From positions 34,286,827-34,350,826 of the forward strand of contig NC_041019.1 in assembly GCF_004193775.1 (NCBI RefSeq): a stretch of 64,000 nt of DNA. The letters run 5' to 3'. Of this stretch, positions 37,137 to 46,877 are shown piece after piece. The stretch is from Glycine soja. Its lineage: Eukaryota > Streptophyta > Magnoliopsida > Fabales > Fabaceae. The notes beneath the pieces were generated by a model that did not search any database, was not told where the DNA came from, and saw only the letters and a list, made by a program, of their open reading frames with translations. The translations under genes were made by a program, and so were the position numbers. Position 1 is the first letter of the stretch; every line of letters begins with the position of its first letter.

Positions 37137-37577
37137 TTTGGTATGTCATCTGCATTGGTAACATTTTATGGCCAACTTTTGGAGCAAGACAAATTCAATC
37201 AACTTGTATTTATGTCCAAAGGTCATGGATTATACTTAGTGCCACTTGTATAATCCTCTTGCCTATTTATGTATATGCCACTCCAATCTTAAAGTGTATT
37301 GGCCAAGACCACAAAATAGTTGATCTTGCTGGAAGATATTCCATACTAGTAATTCCTTACATGTTTTTTTGGGCTATAGCTTTTCCCTTCCAGACACATT
37401 TCTTTAGTCCCAAATCAAAGTTGAAGTTATTACGTGCATAGCACTTGCAGTTTTGGTAATACAAAATGTGATGCTTTACATCTTCATAAATGTATTTGGT
37501 TGGGGTACAACTTGGATTATACTACTTGCTGGTCTACTAGACAATCCTGTGATTGATATTGGTTCCTATTTTATTTG
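37137..37577 (+). pseudogene. MATE (DTX) efflux transporter gene fragment
   Basis: One captured exon lies between an acceptor TTTCAG (to 37136) and a donor GTAAGA (37578). It first reads GMSSALVTFYGQ, shifts frame, then FGARQ... YVQRSWIILSATCIILLPIY, TPILKCIGQDHKIVDLAGRY, FPFQTHFF, shifts again, and reads IKVEVITCIALAVLVIQ, NVFGWGTTWII. These are transmembrane helices and loops of the N-terminal half of a plant MATE transporter of the DTX27-29 type (GQ-FGA-Q, QRSW motifs). Two frameshifts and missing flanking exons make it dead. It is antisense to the transposase genes of element C. Confidence 0.85.
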
Positions 37578-38339
37578 GTAAGATTATCATGTTGAACTAA
37601 CTATCATGTCATATCATATCCATTAACAACATAAGAAAAAAAATAACAATAAGAAGAAGATAAAAACAAACCAAAAAGTTGAATGAAAACAGAGGAATAG
37701 GTCCTTCAAATTCAGATGAATCAAAATCGAAATAGTTAACAAACTTCAAATGCAATATGGAAATGAGAAGTTTTCCAGAAAAACCACTAAAAGAGACACC
37801 CAGAAACTCAACATCATAATGGTACTTAATCTGACAAATAGAACACACATATTTTGGGCATTCTTGCATTGATTTAGGGTATCATTTACACAAAAGGTTC
37901 CTTATTTACTAGGACCATGACCCCTTATCCCACAATTTCTTGTTTCACTTTGTTTTTTCTCAAAACAAAACACACCAAAACAAATTTAGGACATACCTGT
38001 CTCAGCCAAATGACGACGCGCGAATGAGGCAAACAAAACAACATAGAGGACACACTTATAGGAAGTTGAAATGACACAATGGCAACTTTGGGGGGACGGA
38101 GTGACTCTCGCTGCGACATAGGAAATACCAAAACCAATTAGGGTAAACCTCAAAGTGAAATGGGGCAATGATAACCATTACAAGAAAGACAAATTGAAAT
38201 TATAAACCCAAATACCAACAACAATACGAAAGCGCAAATGGGGCAACCACAAGAGGCTCTCGTCTGGCAAGGAGGAAAGCGCAAATGGGGGAGGAGGCAG
38301 AGAAGAATACGAAAACACCACTGACTCAGACGGCTCGGG
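37578..38339. other. Unassigned sequence in element C
   Basis: No gene recognised. The part from about 37970 to 38340 is more GC-rich and near the element's promoter side. Short frames (for example 38150-38438 minus, Pro/Ser-rich) have no family features. Confidence 0.4.
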
Positions 38340-38359
38340 TAAAGCTCTTTTGTTTTGGG

Positions 38360-38528
38360 AAATTTTGATTTCCGACGAATCCCTATTCCATGGGTAAAAT
38401 TTGTCGGAAATATCAATGTTCCCATAGATGAAATTCATTTGCTAATATCCGTCGGAAAATAAAAAAATTTCGACGAAATTGTGTCCGTGGGCAATAGTCC
38501 GTCGGAAAACAAGATTTTTCTTGTAGTA
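38360..38528. repeat. Subterminal repeats and right terminus of element C
   Basis: Units TTTCCGACGAAT, AATTTGTCGGAAAT, CCGTCGGAAAATAAAA and TTTCGACGAAATTG in opposing pairs, ending in ATTTTTCTTGTAGTA at 38528. The expected last base is G. Confidence 0.7.
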
Positions 38529-38554
38529 ACCATTCCATATTTTATAATATTTCT

Positions 38555-38599
<45 letters not shown>

Positions 38600-39582
38600 A
38601 AGAATGAGGTGAATTGTGATTTTTACTAAACTTAAAATCTTCTTGAAATACAACAAAAACATCATTTGATGAAGTAAAACTTAAGAAACAAATATCAGAT
38701 TTTTGTGGGATAGATTTGACGATAGGTTCAGATCTTTGTAAAACAAACATAATTTTTCTAAAGTAAAGGTCAAATTCAAACTCTAAGTCAGTTTAAATAA
38801 AAAAGGAGAAAATAAGACACAAGAAATTTATACTAGTTCGTCTCAACCACCGAGACTATGTTCAGTTATTGACAAACCACTAAGTTTCACTAACTTCAAT
38901 AAGTTAGAAGTATTTCTCACTACCACTCTTAGCTCCTTAACTCAAGTTCTACACCAAGCTTGTTACAACCAATATTCTTTGTCCTACCAAGTCACTGCTA
39001 GGTCTAGCATAAATAAGAAGATTCGTTAGTTTGATAAAATGACTAACACTTTATCATCTTACAAACGGATAAACAATTTCAACACTTAGTCTTTTCTCTC
39101 AAGATGAGCAAAGTATTTTGAAAACTTTTATGAACTTTACAAGAATTTACACAAAGAAATTTTTACAAAAAGAATTTGAATAATGAGCACTTCAATTTGT
39201 ACTTCATGTCTTCAAAACTTCTGGTATATATAGGCCTTCTTCAATCAAGTATTTGTTGTCTCTAAATGGACATATTTCCTCTCTTATACTTGCGTATGAA
39301 GAAAATGATTGTTGGAGTATTAAATGCATGTACTTCTTCATGCTATGAAACCACTCTTTGTTGCTTACATGTTGAACACTATAGTAGTAAATCACTTACT
39401 TTTTCATAAAAGCAAGTCTGTGCAATAGAAGTCTTCGTTTGATGACGATTAAGGACTTTAGAGCTTGACTTCATTTATTTTCATAGGATTCAACAGATCA
39501 AAGGAAAATGGCTCTTCAAAATAGATCTTAGCCATAGAGTATTAAATGAAGTCTTAAATGACATATTTAATGTTGTATCAAA
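38529..39582. other. Sequence between elements C and D
   Basis: Contains a (TA)n run at 38559-38597 and otherwise ordinary AT-rich DNA. The segment 38820-39420 (GTCTCAACCACCGAGACTATG and following) resembles decayed retroelement sequence, but no domain can be assigned. Short frames here are not supported as genes. Confidence 0.4.
38559..38597. repeat. (AT)n microsatellite
   Basis: About 19 AT dinucleotides just outside element C. Confidence 0.95.
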
Positions 39583-39725
39583 CACTACTAGAATTAATAG
39601 ATTTAACATCGTACAGTTAACATCGGTTATTGGAATAACCGATGTTAACAAACACAAGGTGGCATTTCTGTAAATAAGTTTGGGTAACTAACAACGGTTT
39701 TTAAAAAATACTGATGTTAACTACG
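39583..39725. repeat. Left terminus and subterminal repeats of element D
   Basis: CACTACTAGAATTAATAG is followed by TTAACATCGGTTATTGGAAT / AACCGATGTTAAC, a tight hairpin, and by AACAACGGTTTTTAAAAA / TACTGATGTTAAC. The left side has far fewer units than the right. Confidence 0.85.
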
Positions 39726-39730
39726 CTTTC

Positions 39731-39800
39731 CTTATAAAACCCAAAGGCCAAAAACCCTCTTTCCCCCGCGTGCTCTGTTGACGGACAAACAAAAGCTTTT
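39731..39800 (+). promoter_or_regulatory. Putative promoter of element D
   Basis: A TATA box, TATAAAA (39733-39739), sits about 150 bp inside the left end and is followed by a C/T-rich leader (CTCTTTCCCCCGCG). This is the usual CACTA promoter position, reading rightward into the SMXL-like fragment. Activity is inferred. Confidence 0.45.
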
Positions 39801-40004
39801 CTCTACCGCGACTGTGAGCATCAACCCAAGGTACAGCTAGCCAAAAACCCTTCTTGATTTACAATCACAAAGGCCAAATCAAGAAGTTGGTCTACGTTCC
39901 TGTCTTGCAGCTCTTGATTTTAAAAAAAAACCCTAACATTATGACAAGTTGTTGCAGGTTCTTGACAAGTTGTTGCAGGTGGTGAGGCATAGAGTTTGAG
40001 GGGT

Positions 40005-40198
40005 GTGGTTGGAGAATTAGCGAAGTTGTTGCAGGTTCATTATGACAAGTTTTGGTTGATGGGTGCTACTGCTAGTTACGATAATTAATTGAATTTGGTG
40101 GGGGAGTTTCCTTCTATAGAGAAAGATTGGGATTTGCAACTTCTGCCTATTACCTCTGTTAAGCCTCTTTCTGAATCCTATCACCGTCCCAGGTCCAG
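40005..40198 (+). pseudogene. SMXL6/7/8 (D53)-like gene fragment
   Basis: The frame VVGELAKLLQVHYDKFWLMG, ATASYDN, stop (TAA 40086-40088), LNLVGEFPSIEKDWDLQLLP, ITSVKPLSES ends at a donor-like AG|GTAAAA at 40198. The combination of a WL-G-ASY motif with FPS-EKDWDLQLLPITS is characteristic of the ClpB-like SMXL6/7/8 repressors of strigolactone signalling (nuclear, EAR-motif proteins). About 65 of roughly 1,000 or more residues remain, with a stop inside. It lies in sense downstream of the element's promoter, so its RNA could match the parent gene. Confidence 0.65.
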
Positions 40199-40821
40199 GT
40201 AAAACACGCTTTTTAAATTTTATAATAATTCCATTTCGTGAACTTTGGTGTCATTTATGTGCTTATGTTGATTACTTTTTAAATTTTTAATATATACCAA
40301 AGTTTGAAGCTCGAGTTTGAGTGTTTTTTTTAGGATGTTGGAAATGTTAGTTGGAGGATTTCAATCCGCAAACTTTCTTTTTTCCTTTCATCCTTTTCCC
40401 AACAACTGGATGTATCTTATATCTCCTTCGAGTTTAAGTGTGTTAACTTTTTTATTTATTAATTTATTATTTTTCGTAGGATAAGCCTTGTTAATTTGAA
40501 TTAAGTGTCTTAACATTTTTTGTCTTGACATTTTTGCTTGAGCTCTTCACATGCATTGATTCAGGGACAATTAATAACTAGGCTTTCATCCATAAATTGA
40601 ATTATTACATCCACTATCCACATGAACATTTATGATTGGCAATTTTGCCTGAGAATCACATGGACGAGTCCAACATACTCTGGCAATTAAATATTAAAAA
40701 AATTAGCCTTTGTCATAGGCATATGTGAGAAAACAAAACCAATGAACGTTAATTATACTCCTTATGGGGAATAAAAAAATATCCTAAGTGCACTTGCAAC
40801 TCTTCTTCCTCTGTTCAATTC
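40199..40821. other. Sequence between SMXL and bHLH fragments
   Basis: No gene recognised; probably captured intron or flank. Nothing further is supported. Confidence 0.4.
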
Positions 40822-42021
40822 TCATAAACATCTTCCTCCATATCCTGCACTTCTAAACAACGCTTGCTTTATGTCTTCAAAACTCAGCATCGTCCTTTGC
40901 TCCGATTCCTATTACATAAAAAACAGGATAATAGCATTGATTAAACTGCGCTTCAATCAAAAAACACCATATAGGATGAATAGAAAATATGAAACTAAAT
41001 AAGATATATTAGGCAGTGCCCAAAAACCATGGTAGTAATGTACCTCTGAGCATGAAGCCTGCATTGTGAAATCATTGAAACAGCTAATAACACATTGTTG
41101 AATCTCTAGGCCTAATGCTTTCAGAGTGTTTACAGTAGATAGTATCAAGCCTGGCTTCCCTACACAGCAAATTTCCACTCGGGTGTCCACACTCCTCTCC
41201 ACCTCAAACTGCAAAGACCAATATAGGAAAATATAAAAATCAATGCAAGACTGCACCATTATTTCAAAAAGATCTATTAGAGAAATTATTACATGTTTGA
41301 GGACCATTATATTTTAATCAATCTCCATGTGACACATAGCTGAGTCTTATTAACACTTTTTGGTAAATTGAAAATTTCAATTTTATATCACATGAAGATT
41401 GGTCAGAGTCGAAGGACTACGTAGTAATTTCTTCTTGGAGGTGATAGGGAAAATCCATACCTTGGGTGAATTTCTCACTAGGATTTCATTTGGTTTTACA
41501 TCTTTGAAAATGCCTGCCATGTTTGAATCTACTTCTACTTCTTGCCGCAGATTGTTGATCTTCTCCAGAAGTTCTTTCATGTAATCAATAGTGTCTCCAA
41601 GTATAGATGTTCTATCCATATGTGATATGCATTCAACACAACAAATTAGATCTACACATTATGTAAGTATAGCTCTCATTGAATGAATGACTCTCACTCA
41701 CTGCATAGTGCATACCTTACTAAGAAATGGAGGGGTATTGAGTGGAGTATCAAGGGTGCTATAGAATGAATCCATAATCTGTGGTGATGATTCATCAAGT
41801 AAGGAGCCATAGATTTCACTGAAGGGGTAGTCGTTATTGTAAGTTTGAGGAACTTTTTGACCACAAGAAGAGTTTGGAAGGTAAGGTACAGAGTTTTGAT
41901 CAAAACAGTCAAAACTCCAACCATTAAAGAATTGGTTTTCTTCTGTTCTTGGATTGGTGTCCTATGTTTCTCTTCTTAGAGTCATTAATTCCTCCAAGAA
42001 ATCCTGGTCATAAAACTCCAT
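40822..42021 (-). pseudogene. bHLH93-like transcription factor gene, internally deleted
   Basis: Exons on the minus strand: 42021-41716 (MEFYDQDFLEELMTLRRET, stop TAG at 41962-41964, then DTNPRTEENQFFNGWSFDCF ... PLNTPPFL); 41619-41461 ([20 protein letters not shown] ... VRNSPK), covering helix 2 and the leucine-zipper-like part; 41218-41044 (FEVERSVDTRVEICCVGKPG ... VISCFNDFTMQASCSE), an ACT-like domain; 40908-40822 (ESEQRTMLSFEDIKQALFRS, ending RCL stop). Most introns keep GT/AG. The basic region and helix 1 that bind DNA are missing: exon 1 breaks off after FLSK and intron-like sequence leads straight to helix 2. The parent type is the SCREAM/bHLH93 clade. It is captured in antisense to the element. 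Confidence 0.88.
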
Positions 42022-42117
42022 ATCTCTCTCTTTCTTTCTCTAAATGTTTGTGTGTGTATGTTGTGAATATGCTAATTCTTTAAGAAACACACCTTTTGAG
42101 TTTTGAGAATACGTAGG

Positions 42118-42130
42118 GTACTATATAAGG
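42118..42130 (-). promoter_or_regulatory. TATA box captured with the bHLH93-like gene
   Basis: On the minus strand CCTTATATAG lies about 100 bp before the fragment's ATG, with a CT-rich leader (GAGAAAGAAAGAGAGAGATA) between. The gene appears to have been captured with its core promoter. Confidence 0.45.
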
Positions 42131-43457
42131 ATGAAGAAGTATTTAAATAGGGGAATACAGCGAGGCTTGTGGCGTATGGATTATTATATGCAATGTAGTA
42201 TGATGATGATGTATTCATTAGAACCTATAGTCTAAGACAGAGAAATGGAACCTATAGTGGTTTAAACTTTAAACGCTAGGATTTGGCTCCTCTCAAGTGA
42301 ATTAGTGCACTTTAGAGGAATAAGTATGGATACAACTATTGCTTTAAAAACACAACAGATGAGATTTTAATAAAAAGGACCAAACTTAGATACTGTTCTA
42401 TAGATACTTTTGGTGTTCTTGTATATGTTGACCTTTAATGTGAACCTTTATTGTGTGGGTTAAACTCCAATTCTTATTAGAGGACTATACCAAAAGCACC
42501 TAAAGAACTACATCCAAGTTATGTTCCAAATAAAAATCAAGTACATGCATAGCAACTCTAAAGTAAAGTTGTTTCAAATTTACAATCTCTACTGCTGATT
42601 TTCTACTCTGTGTGTAAGTGTAAGTGCACTTTTTTTTTTTAATGCAACCTTCATTTTAGAATAGCCAAATCAAGAAGGGTTATTATTTGAGATGACAATG
42701 TTAACTGCGTGTTTGTGTTTGTGTTTTCCATCAACCCAAAGGCCAAATCAAGAAGTTGTTACAAATTTACAATCTCTACTCTGTTAACTGCGTGTTTTCC
42801 ACGACCATGCTTGCGATGACAATGTTGTTCTTGTTGAAGTTTCAGGCTAAGTTCGTGTTTTCCATCCACCACACACTAGATCTCCAATTGTGAAACACCC
42901 AAAGGGTTTGTGTTTCCCTCTGCCTTTTTTTGGGAATAATAGTAAAGCACTTGCATTCAGTTTGTGTATATTGATGATTTAACTGTGTTAATAGTGCCAC
43001 GACTTGAATGAGATAGTTAGATAACCTAGTTTCTACAAGCTCTAGAACCACGCCTCTTGCTTTCTCTAGAAACTAGCTGGAAATACGGTGAGGGAATTAG
43101 TCATATAAGTAGTAAAGTAGTTTTTATTTATAAGCAATAATGATTTCATTGGAAACACAAGTAGTGCTGGAAAATAAAATATACTAACAAGTTCCTGCTT
43201 TGCACCACCAGAGACATTAATTACAGACCATAAAGTGAAACACTTAACCGAGATGTGAGCAAGAATAAGTCTACCAAATAGAAAAATGAATCTTACTCTA
43301 TACAATCAAACGACTGCATATGATAAGTCTAGCTACCAAATATAAGTAGTAAAGTAGTGAGTAACTCAGTTAAATAATTACCGTTTGGAACGAAGATAAA
43401 ATAAAGATTCAAGCAATAAATGATAAATATTTTTTGTTTACTATTACTTGTGTACAG
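42131..43457. other. Element D filler with duplicated leader segments
   Basis: No gene recognised. The segment AAAGGCCAAATCAAGAAGTT occurs here (about 42738) and in the element's left leader (about 39879), and GTTAACTGCGTGTTT occurs twice (about 42701 and 42782). The minus frame 43066-43305 contains a possible exon piece (SVINVSGGAKQELV) that I cannot assign. Confidence 0.4.
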
Positions 43458-43537
43458 AAATCACTGCTTTCAGCAACACCGGTGCAAAGTTTGAGGGACT
43501 AAATACAAAGATATTGGGTGTTGCAATGGACAGTGTG
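43458..43537 (+). pseudogene. 2-Cys peroxiredoxin (BAS1-type) single-exon fragment
   Basis: The exon lies between TTGTGTACAG and GTGAGTTTG and encodes (E)ITAFSNTGAKFEGLNTKI then LGVAMDSV. This is the segment that follows the peroxidatic Cys motif (FVCPTE) in chloroplast 2-Cys peroxiredoxins, where the usual text is EITAFSDR-AEFE-LNTEILGVSVDSV. The split E codon and both splice signals fit a genuine exon. Neighbouring exons, including the active-site Cys, are absent, so it is nonfunctional. Confidence 0.75.
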
Positions 43538-44415
43538 GTGAGTTTGTTTCAATCCTTTTTTTAAAGCACAAAGCAAGTTTTTAGAATGAGCAGTCAGTTA
43601 ATTGTACTTGTGTGTGTACTATATAAAATTTAATTTAAATATTAGGGGCAGCAAATTAGAAAAAAGGTTGGGTTAGTTGATCACCTGAAATGTAATATTA
43701 GGGACATGCCCTCTTTCACCAAATGTACAGATCACAATTTGAGGTTGGTACCAAGTGGCAAAAGTATCATCAATATGATTGATAGGTGCATGCATGTATT
43801 CCTTTCCAGTTAAACCTATTAACTTCAATGATTATATTCTGCCAAGTGGTCCAATTTGAGGTTTAAGTGTAATGCAAACAAACTTTATTAGGATAGCCTC
43901 TGCTCTGAAACGCTATTAAAACTGTTTAAATGAAATTAATTGGGATATTGTATTTGTTTACATATTGTAATATTCTGGTGGGGAAACAAATTAGTTTTGG
44001 GTATAGCCATTCTTATGCTTTTTTAGTACCAGATGTGCTTCGATGGGGGTATATTTGCCCAATCCATGCACCTTTCTAATAAATTCTTGTCCAATTTAGG
44101 CTTTGGTTTGAGAGCAAGTTGTTTGGTGTTCATAAGTGCCATTTGATAACCTTAATTAACAGTGAAAATGTAAAACTGGAAAATGAGAGGAGGTAAATAC
44201 TAATTATAAGCTTCTCTGTTCAATTTACTGCATAGAAATCTCAATAGCCAACAGTAGTAAGGGTTGTAAAACCTTTCAACTATTTCATGGCTTTGTCATC
44301 TGTATCCCTTTGATTTCAACCCGTTCTGCATAAGTGCTGAAATTTGAATATACATAAACATGGGGTGTGAATCTTTGAGTGAAGGAACTTCATTTTGTTA
44401 TTTTGTAGTTGCTAC

Positions 44416-44511
<96 letters not shown>

Positions 44512-45758
44512 CTGAAATTAAACATGTTAGGCGTACGTAGTAACTCTGAGCACAGTCAAATTATCTATATAATATACAATGATGATAGTCTCAACTAAAT
44601 TAAAAAAGTTTAATACGTGTTGATGTATGCATCATAGAGGACTGCGGTAAAGGATTAAAGGGGAAAACAAAGCTAATAGATCTAACTTTCAGCTTCATTC
44701 ATGCATATTTAATTTGTTATTTATATATTGATATTAATTTTTTATTGTAACTGAATGCAATTCTGTTATGACAGAATTTGTTTGCTGCATAGTGGAATTA
44801 ACAAGTTTGTGGAATTGGTTGTAATTGTGCGTTGCTAATGGCTCCCGGCTGCTGATACATTATCCCGGCTATGGCATTTCAGATATCCTATCAAAGGTAA
44901 TTGGCCTTCATTGTATTTCTTGTTGGCCTGTTATAGTTATTGTTAGCTTCTTTTATAGGGCCTGTAGTGTTGTCCTGCTTCTCTGATTTGCTATTGCTAT
45001 CAATGTAACCTAATTAATAATTTAGGTACAACAATAAGTATCAACAACTATAAAAAATATATTAATGATTAAAATTATGATAAAATACATACAACAATAA
45101 GTATCACTAAGAGGCCTAACCACCTCAAGGAATTTGTGTAAGAGACAAGCAACAATACATCCCTACTATCCTTCCACTAAACCACTATCACCACCAGAAA
45201 ATAACAGAATTATGAGAATTCTATTATTCTATCTTTGTAATAATGCGTTAAGGCAGCAACACTAGGTGTTTAAGCTCCATTATAAATAATATAATACAGT
45301 AAGCTAAGCTAGGAATTGATACAAGAGAAGAATTATGAAAGTATTTGTTAGTATAGTTTAGCTGAGCATAATGTAGTCATGTTCCCACCAGAATGACTCT
45401 AAATTGTCCTATAACTTTTGTATAAAACCGAACGTATTACACGTTTCATTATATTTTCAAACTATTAAATATACTTATTTTTTTGTTTGATACTTCTATT
45501 ATAAAACTGTAAGATGATTATTAGGAAGATGTTATCAAGGTTGCTCATAGTTTAAAGTACTCACTTGCTTTAGGTTCCCAAATAAACATCCATAGCCTCA
45601 AGTCTCAACCAACAGTATAATTAATAATTACAAGAAAAGTACACTGAATTCCATAATAAGGAGAGAGATAAGAAATTATGAACAGAATGAAAAGCATAAA
45701 CATCCTTGTCCAGTGATAATCCAAATTTGACATTGCATCTATGGATTTCTTCCATAAG
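43538..45758. other. Element D filler, unassigned
   Basis: No further exon recognised. Contains the compound (CA)n(TA)n tract at 44417-44506. Other captured pieces may be hidden here as introns or UTRs. Confidence 0.4.
44417..44506. repeat. Compound (CA)n (TA)n microsatellite
   Basis: About 18 CA units pass directly into about 26 TA units. Confidence 0.95.
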
Positions 45759-45923
45759 TTAACAAAGGTGAGTTGAAGGATCAACCCCAACTGCCACGTG
45801 AGTTGAAGGATCAACCCGAAAACCCTTACAAAGCTCCTTTATCAAACCCTCACCACCCAGTTTACCGGTGAACACTGGTAACAAATCCTCAAATTCAACA
45901 CTACCCTTGCCAATCCTAGCCAT
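45759..45923 (-). pseudogene. PBP1/KRP1-like EF-hand protein, 5' fragment
   Basis: ATG at 45923 opens a 54-codon frame, MARIGKGSVEFEDLLPVFTG then KLGGEGLIKELCKGF. This matches the N terminus of small Ca2+-binding PINOID-binding/KRP-type EF-hand proteins (EF-DLLPVMA-KLGG-GLI-ELC-GF). It then changes to a non-homologous tail containing an 18-bp direct duplication (VDPSTH twice) and stops at 45759. The EF-hand itself is missing. The tail is fused transposon or filler sequence. Confidence 0.65.
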
Positions 45924-46000
45924 CCCTTAATAAAAAAGTGTAGTTTTTAGAATGTGAATATATTTTGTTTTGAGGTGGGGAATGGTTACTATAATGGAGT

Positions 46001-46012
46001 GTTTATATAGAT
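46001..46012 (-). promoter_or_regulatory. TATA box of the captured PBP1/KRP1-like fragment
   Basis: CTATATAAAC on the minus strand, about 80 bp before the ATG at 45923. This spacing suits a captured core promoter and short 5' leader. Confidence 0.45.
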
Positions 46013-46029
46013 GCATATGTTAAGTGGGT

Positions 46030-46790
46030 TCAAGGAAAGAGATGAGAGAAACTTGAAACCTCATCGGATGACAGTTAAGGAACAAAGAATTATTAGCTAA
46101 ATGGCTTTGGTTCTCTAGAATAAACCGCAATTGCTTCCCTGCTTCCAAGAAGTTTGTCAGGGGTTTTTTCATCTATTTACATGGTTTATCTAATCGAATT
46201 TGACTAAGTTCCCCCCAACACACTGCTTACACGCTGCCTCCAATGTTTATTCAATGCAATCACGATTAGAACTTTCCTCCACAACTTATTCAAGAGACAA
46301 TGTAAGCGAATTAAAAAATTGTAGACATTCTATATAGTAGACCCAGGGAATCTATTGGTTAAGTATCATGTAGATTATTATAGATTTTTTAATATTTATT
46401 TTTTATTTTATAAATAAAATAAGTAAATATACGATAGGTGTTGAAGTTTTTTTGGAAGCAAATAATGTTATTAACAAAAATCCCTTTAAACGTTATAAGA
46501 AAGACTTATTTTAAAAAATAAATTAATCAAAAAAATATAATTAAGAGTGTCTATAATTGATAGCAACAACAATAAGTATCACTAATTACCTAGATTTGTA
46601 TTTATCAATTAAGAGTGATACTTATTGTTGTTGTTGTGGGACATAATTCAACAATTAATTAGGTGCATCACATATAACATTTAGGTACAGATTGTTGTGA
46701 TCAACACCTGCTACACAGGGTTCGACCCTACACAGGGTTCATTGGATTTGTCAAATGTCTCAAACAGAAAGTAGAAACATTGGATTGATT
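46030..46790. other. Element D sequence before the transposase junction
   Basis: No gene. A short inverted repeat, ACAACAATAAGTATCACTAA / AAGAGTGATACTTATTGTTG, lies near 46566-46640, and the CTACACAGGGTTC duplication lies near 46711-46740. Confidence 0.4.
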
Positions 46791-46794
46791 GAAT

Positions 46795-46877
46795 TTTTTG
46801 TGGTACGCGAATGATTAATATTGAATTATGATTAATATTGTGGTATGCGAATGATTAATATTGTGGTACGCGAATGG
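46795..46877. repeat. Short tandem repeat at the rearrangement junction
   Basis: Three to four copies of a GTGGTACGCGAATGATTAAT-type unit end exactly where similarity to the transposase of element A begins (GGTTAAAGTCTCATGATTG). This looks like a repair scar. Confidence 0.75.

Larger units (their letters stand above)
28896..38528 (-). mobile_element. CACTA transposon C, minus strand, decayed
   Basis: The left end reads TACTAAAAAAAACC (28896) and the right end, read inward, TTACTACAAGAAAAATC (to 38528). Both ends have T where the canonical family has the first C of CACTA. Subterminal units with a TTTTCCGACGGA-type core occur at 28960-29280 and 38365-38520 in opposing orientation. Both CACTA genes are present on the minus strand: TNP2-type (35160-31537) and Transposase_24-type (31279-29552). 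A MATE gene fragment sits between the right end and the transposase. Flanking trinucleotides do not match, so target duplications are not confirmed. Confidence 0.75.

Noticed and set aside
36299..38750. ORFs with IYIYIY repeats
   Set aside because: Translations of (TA)n microsatellites.
46711..46745. GGTTCGACCC as a Pol III B box (tRNA or SINE)
   Set aside because: No A box at suitable distance, and the string is part of a local CTACACAGGGTTC duplication.
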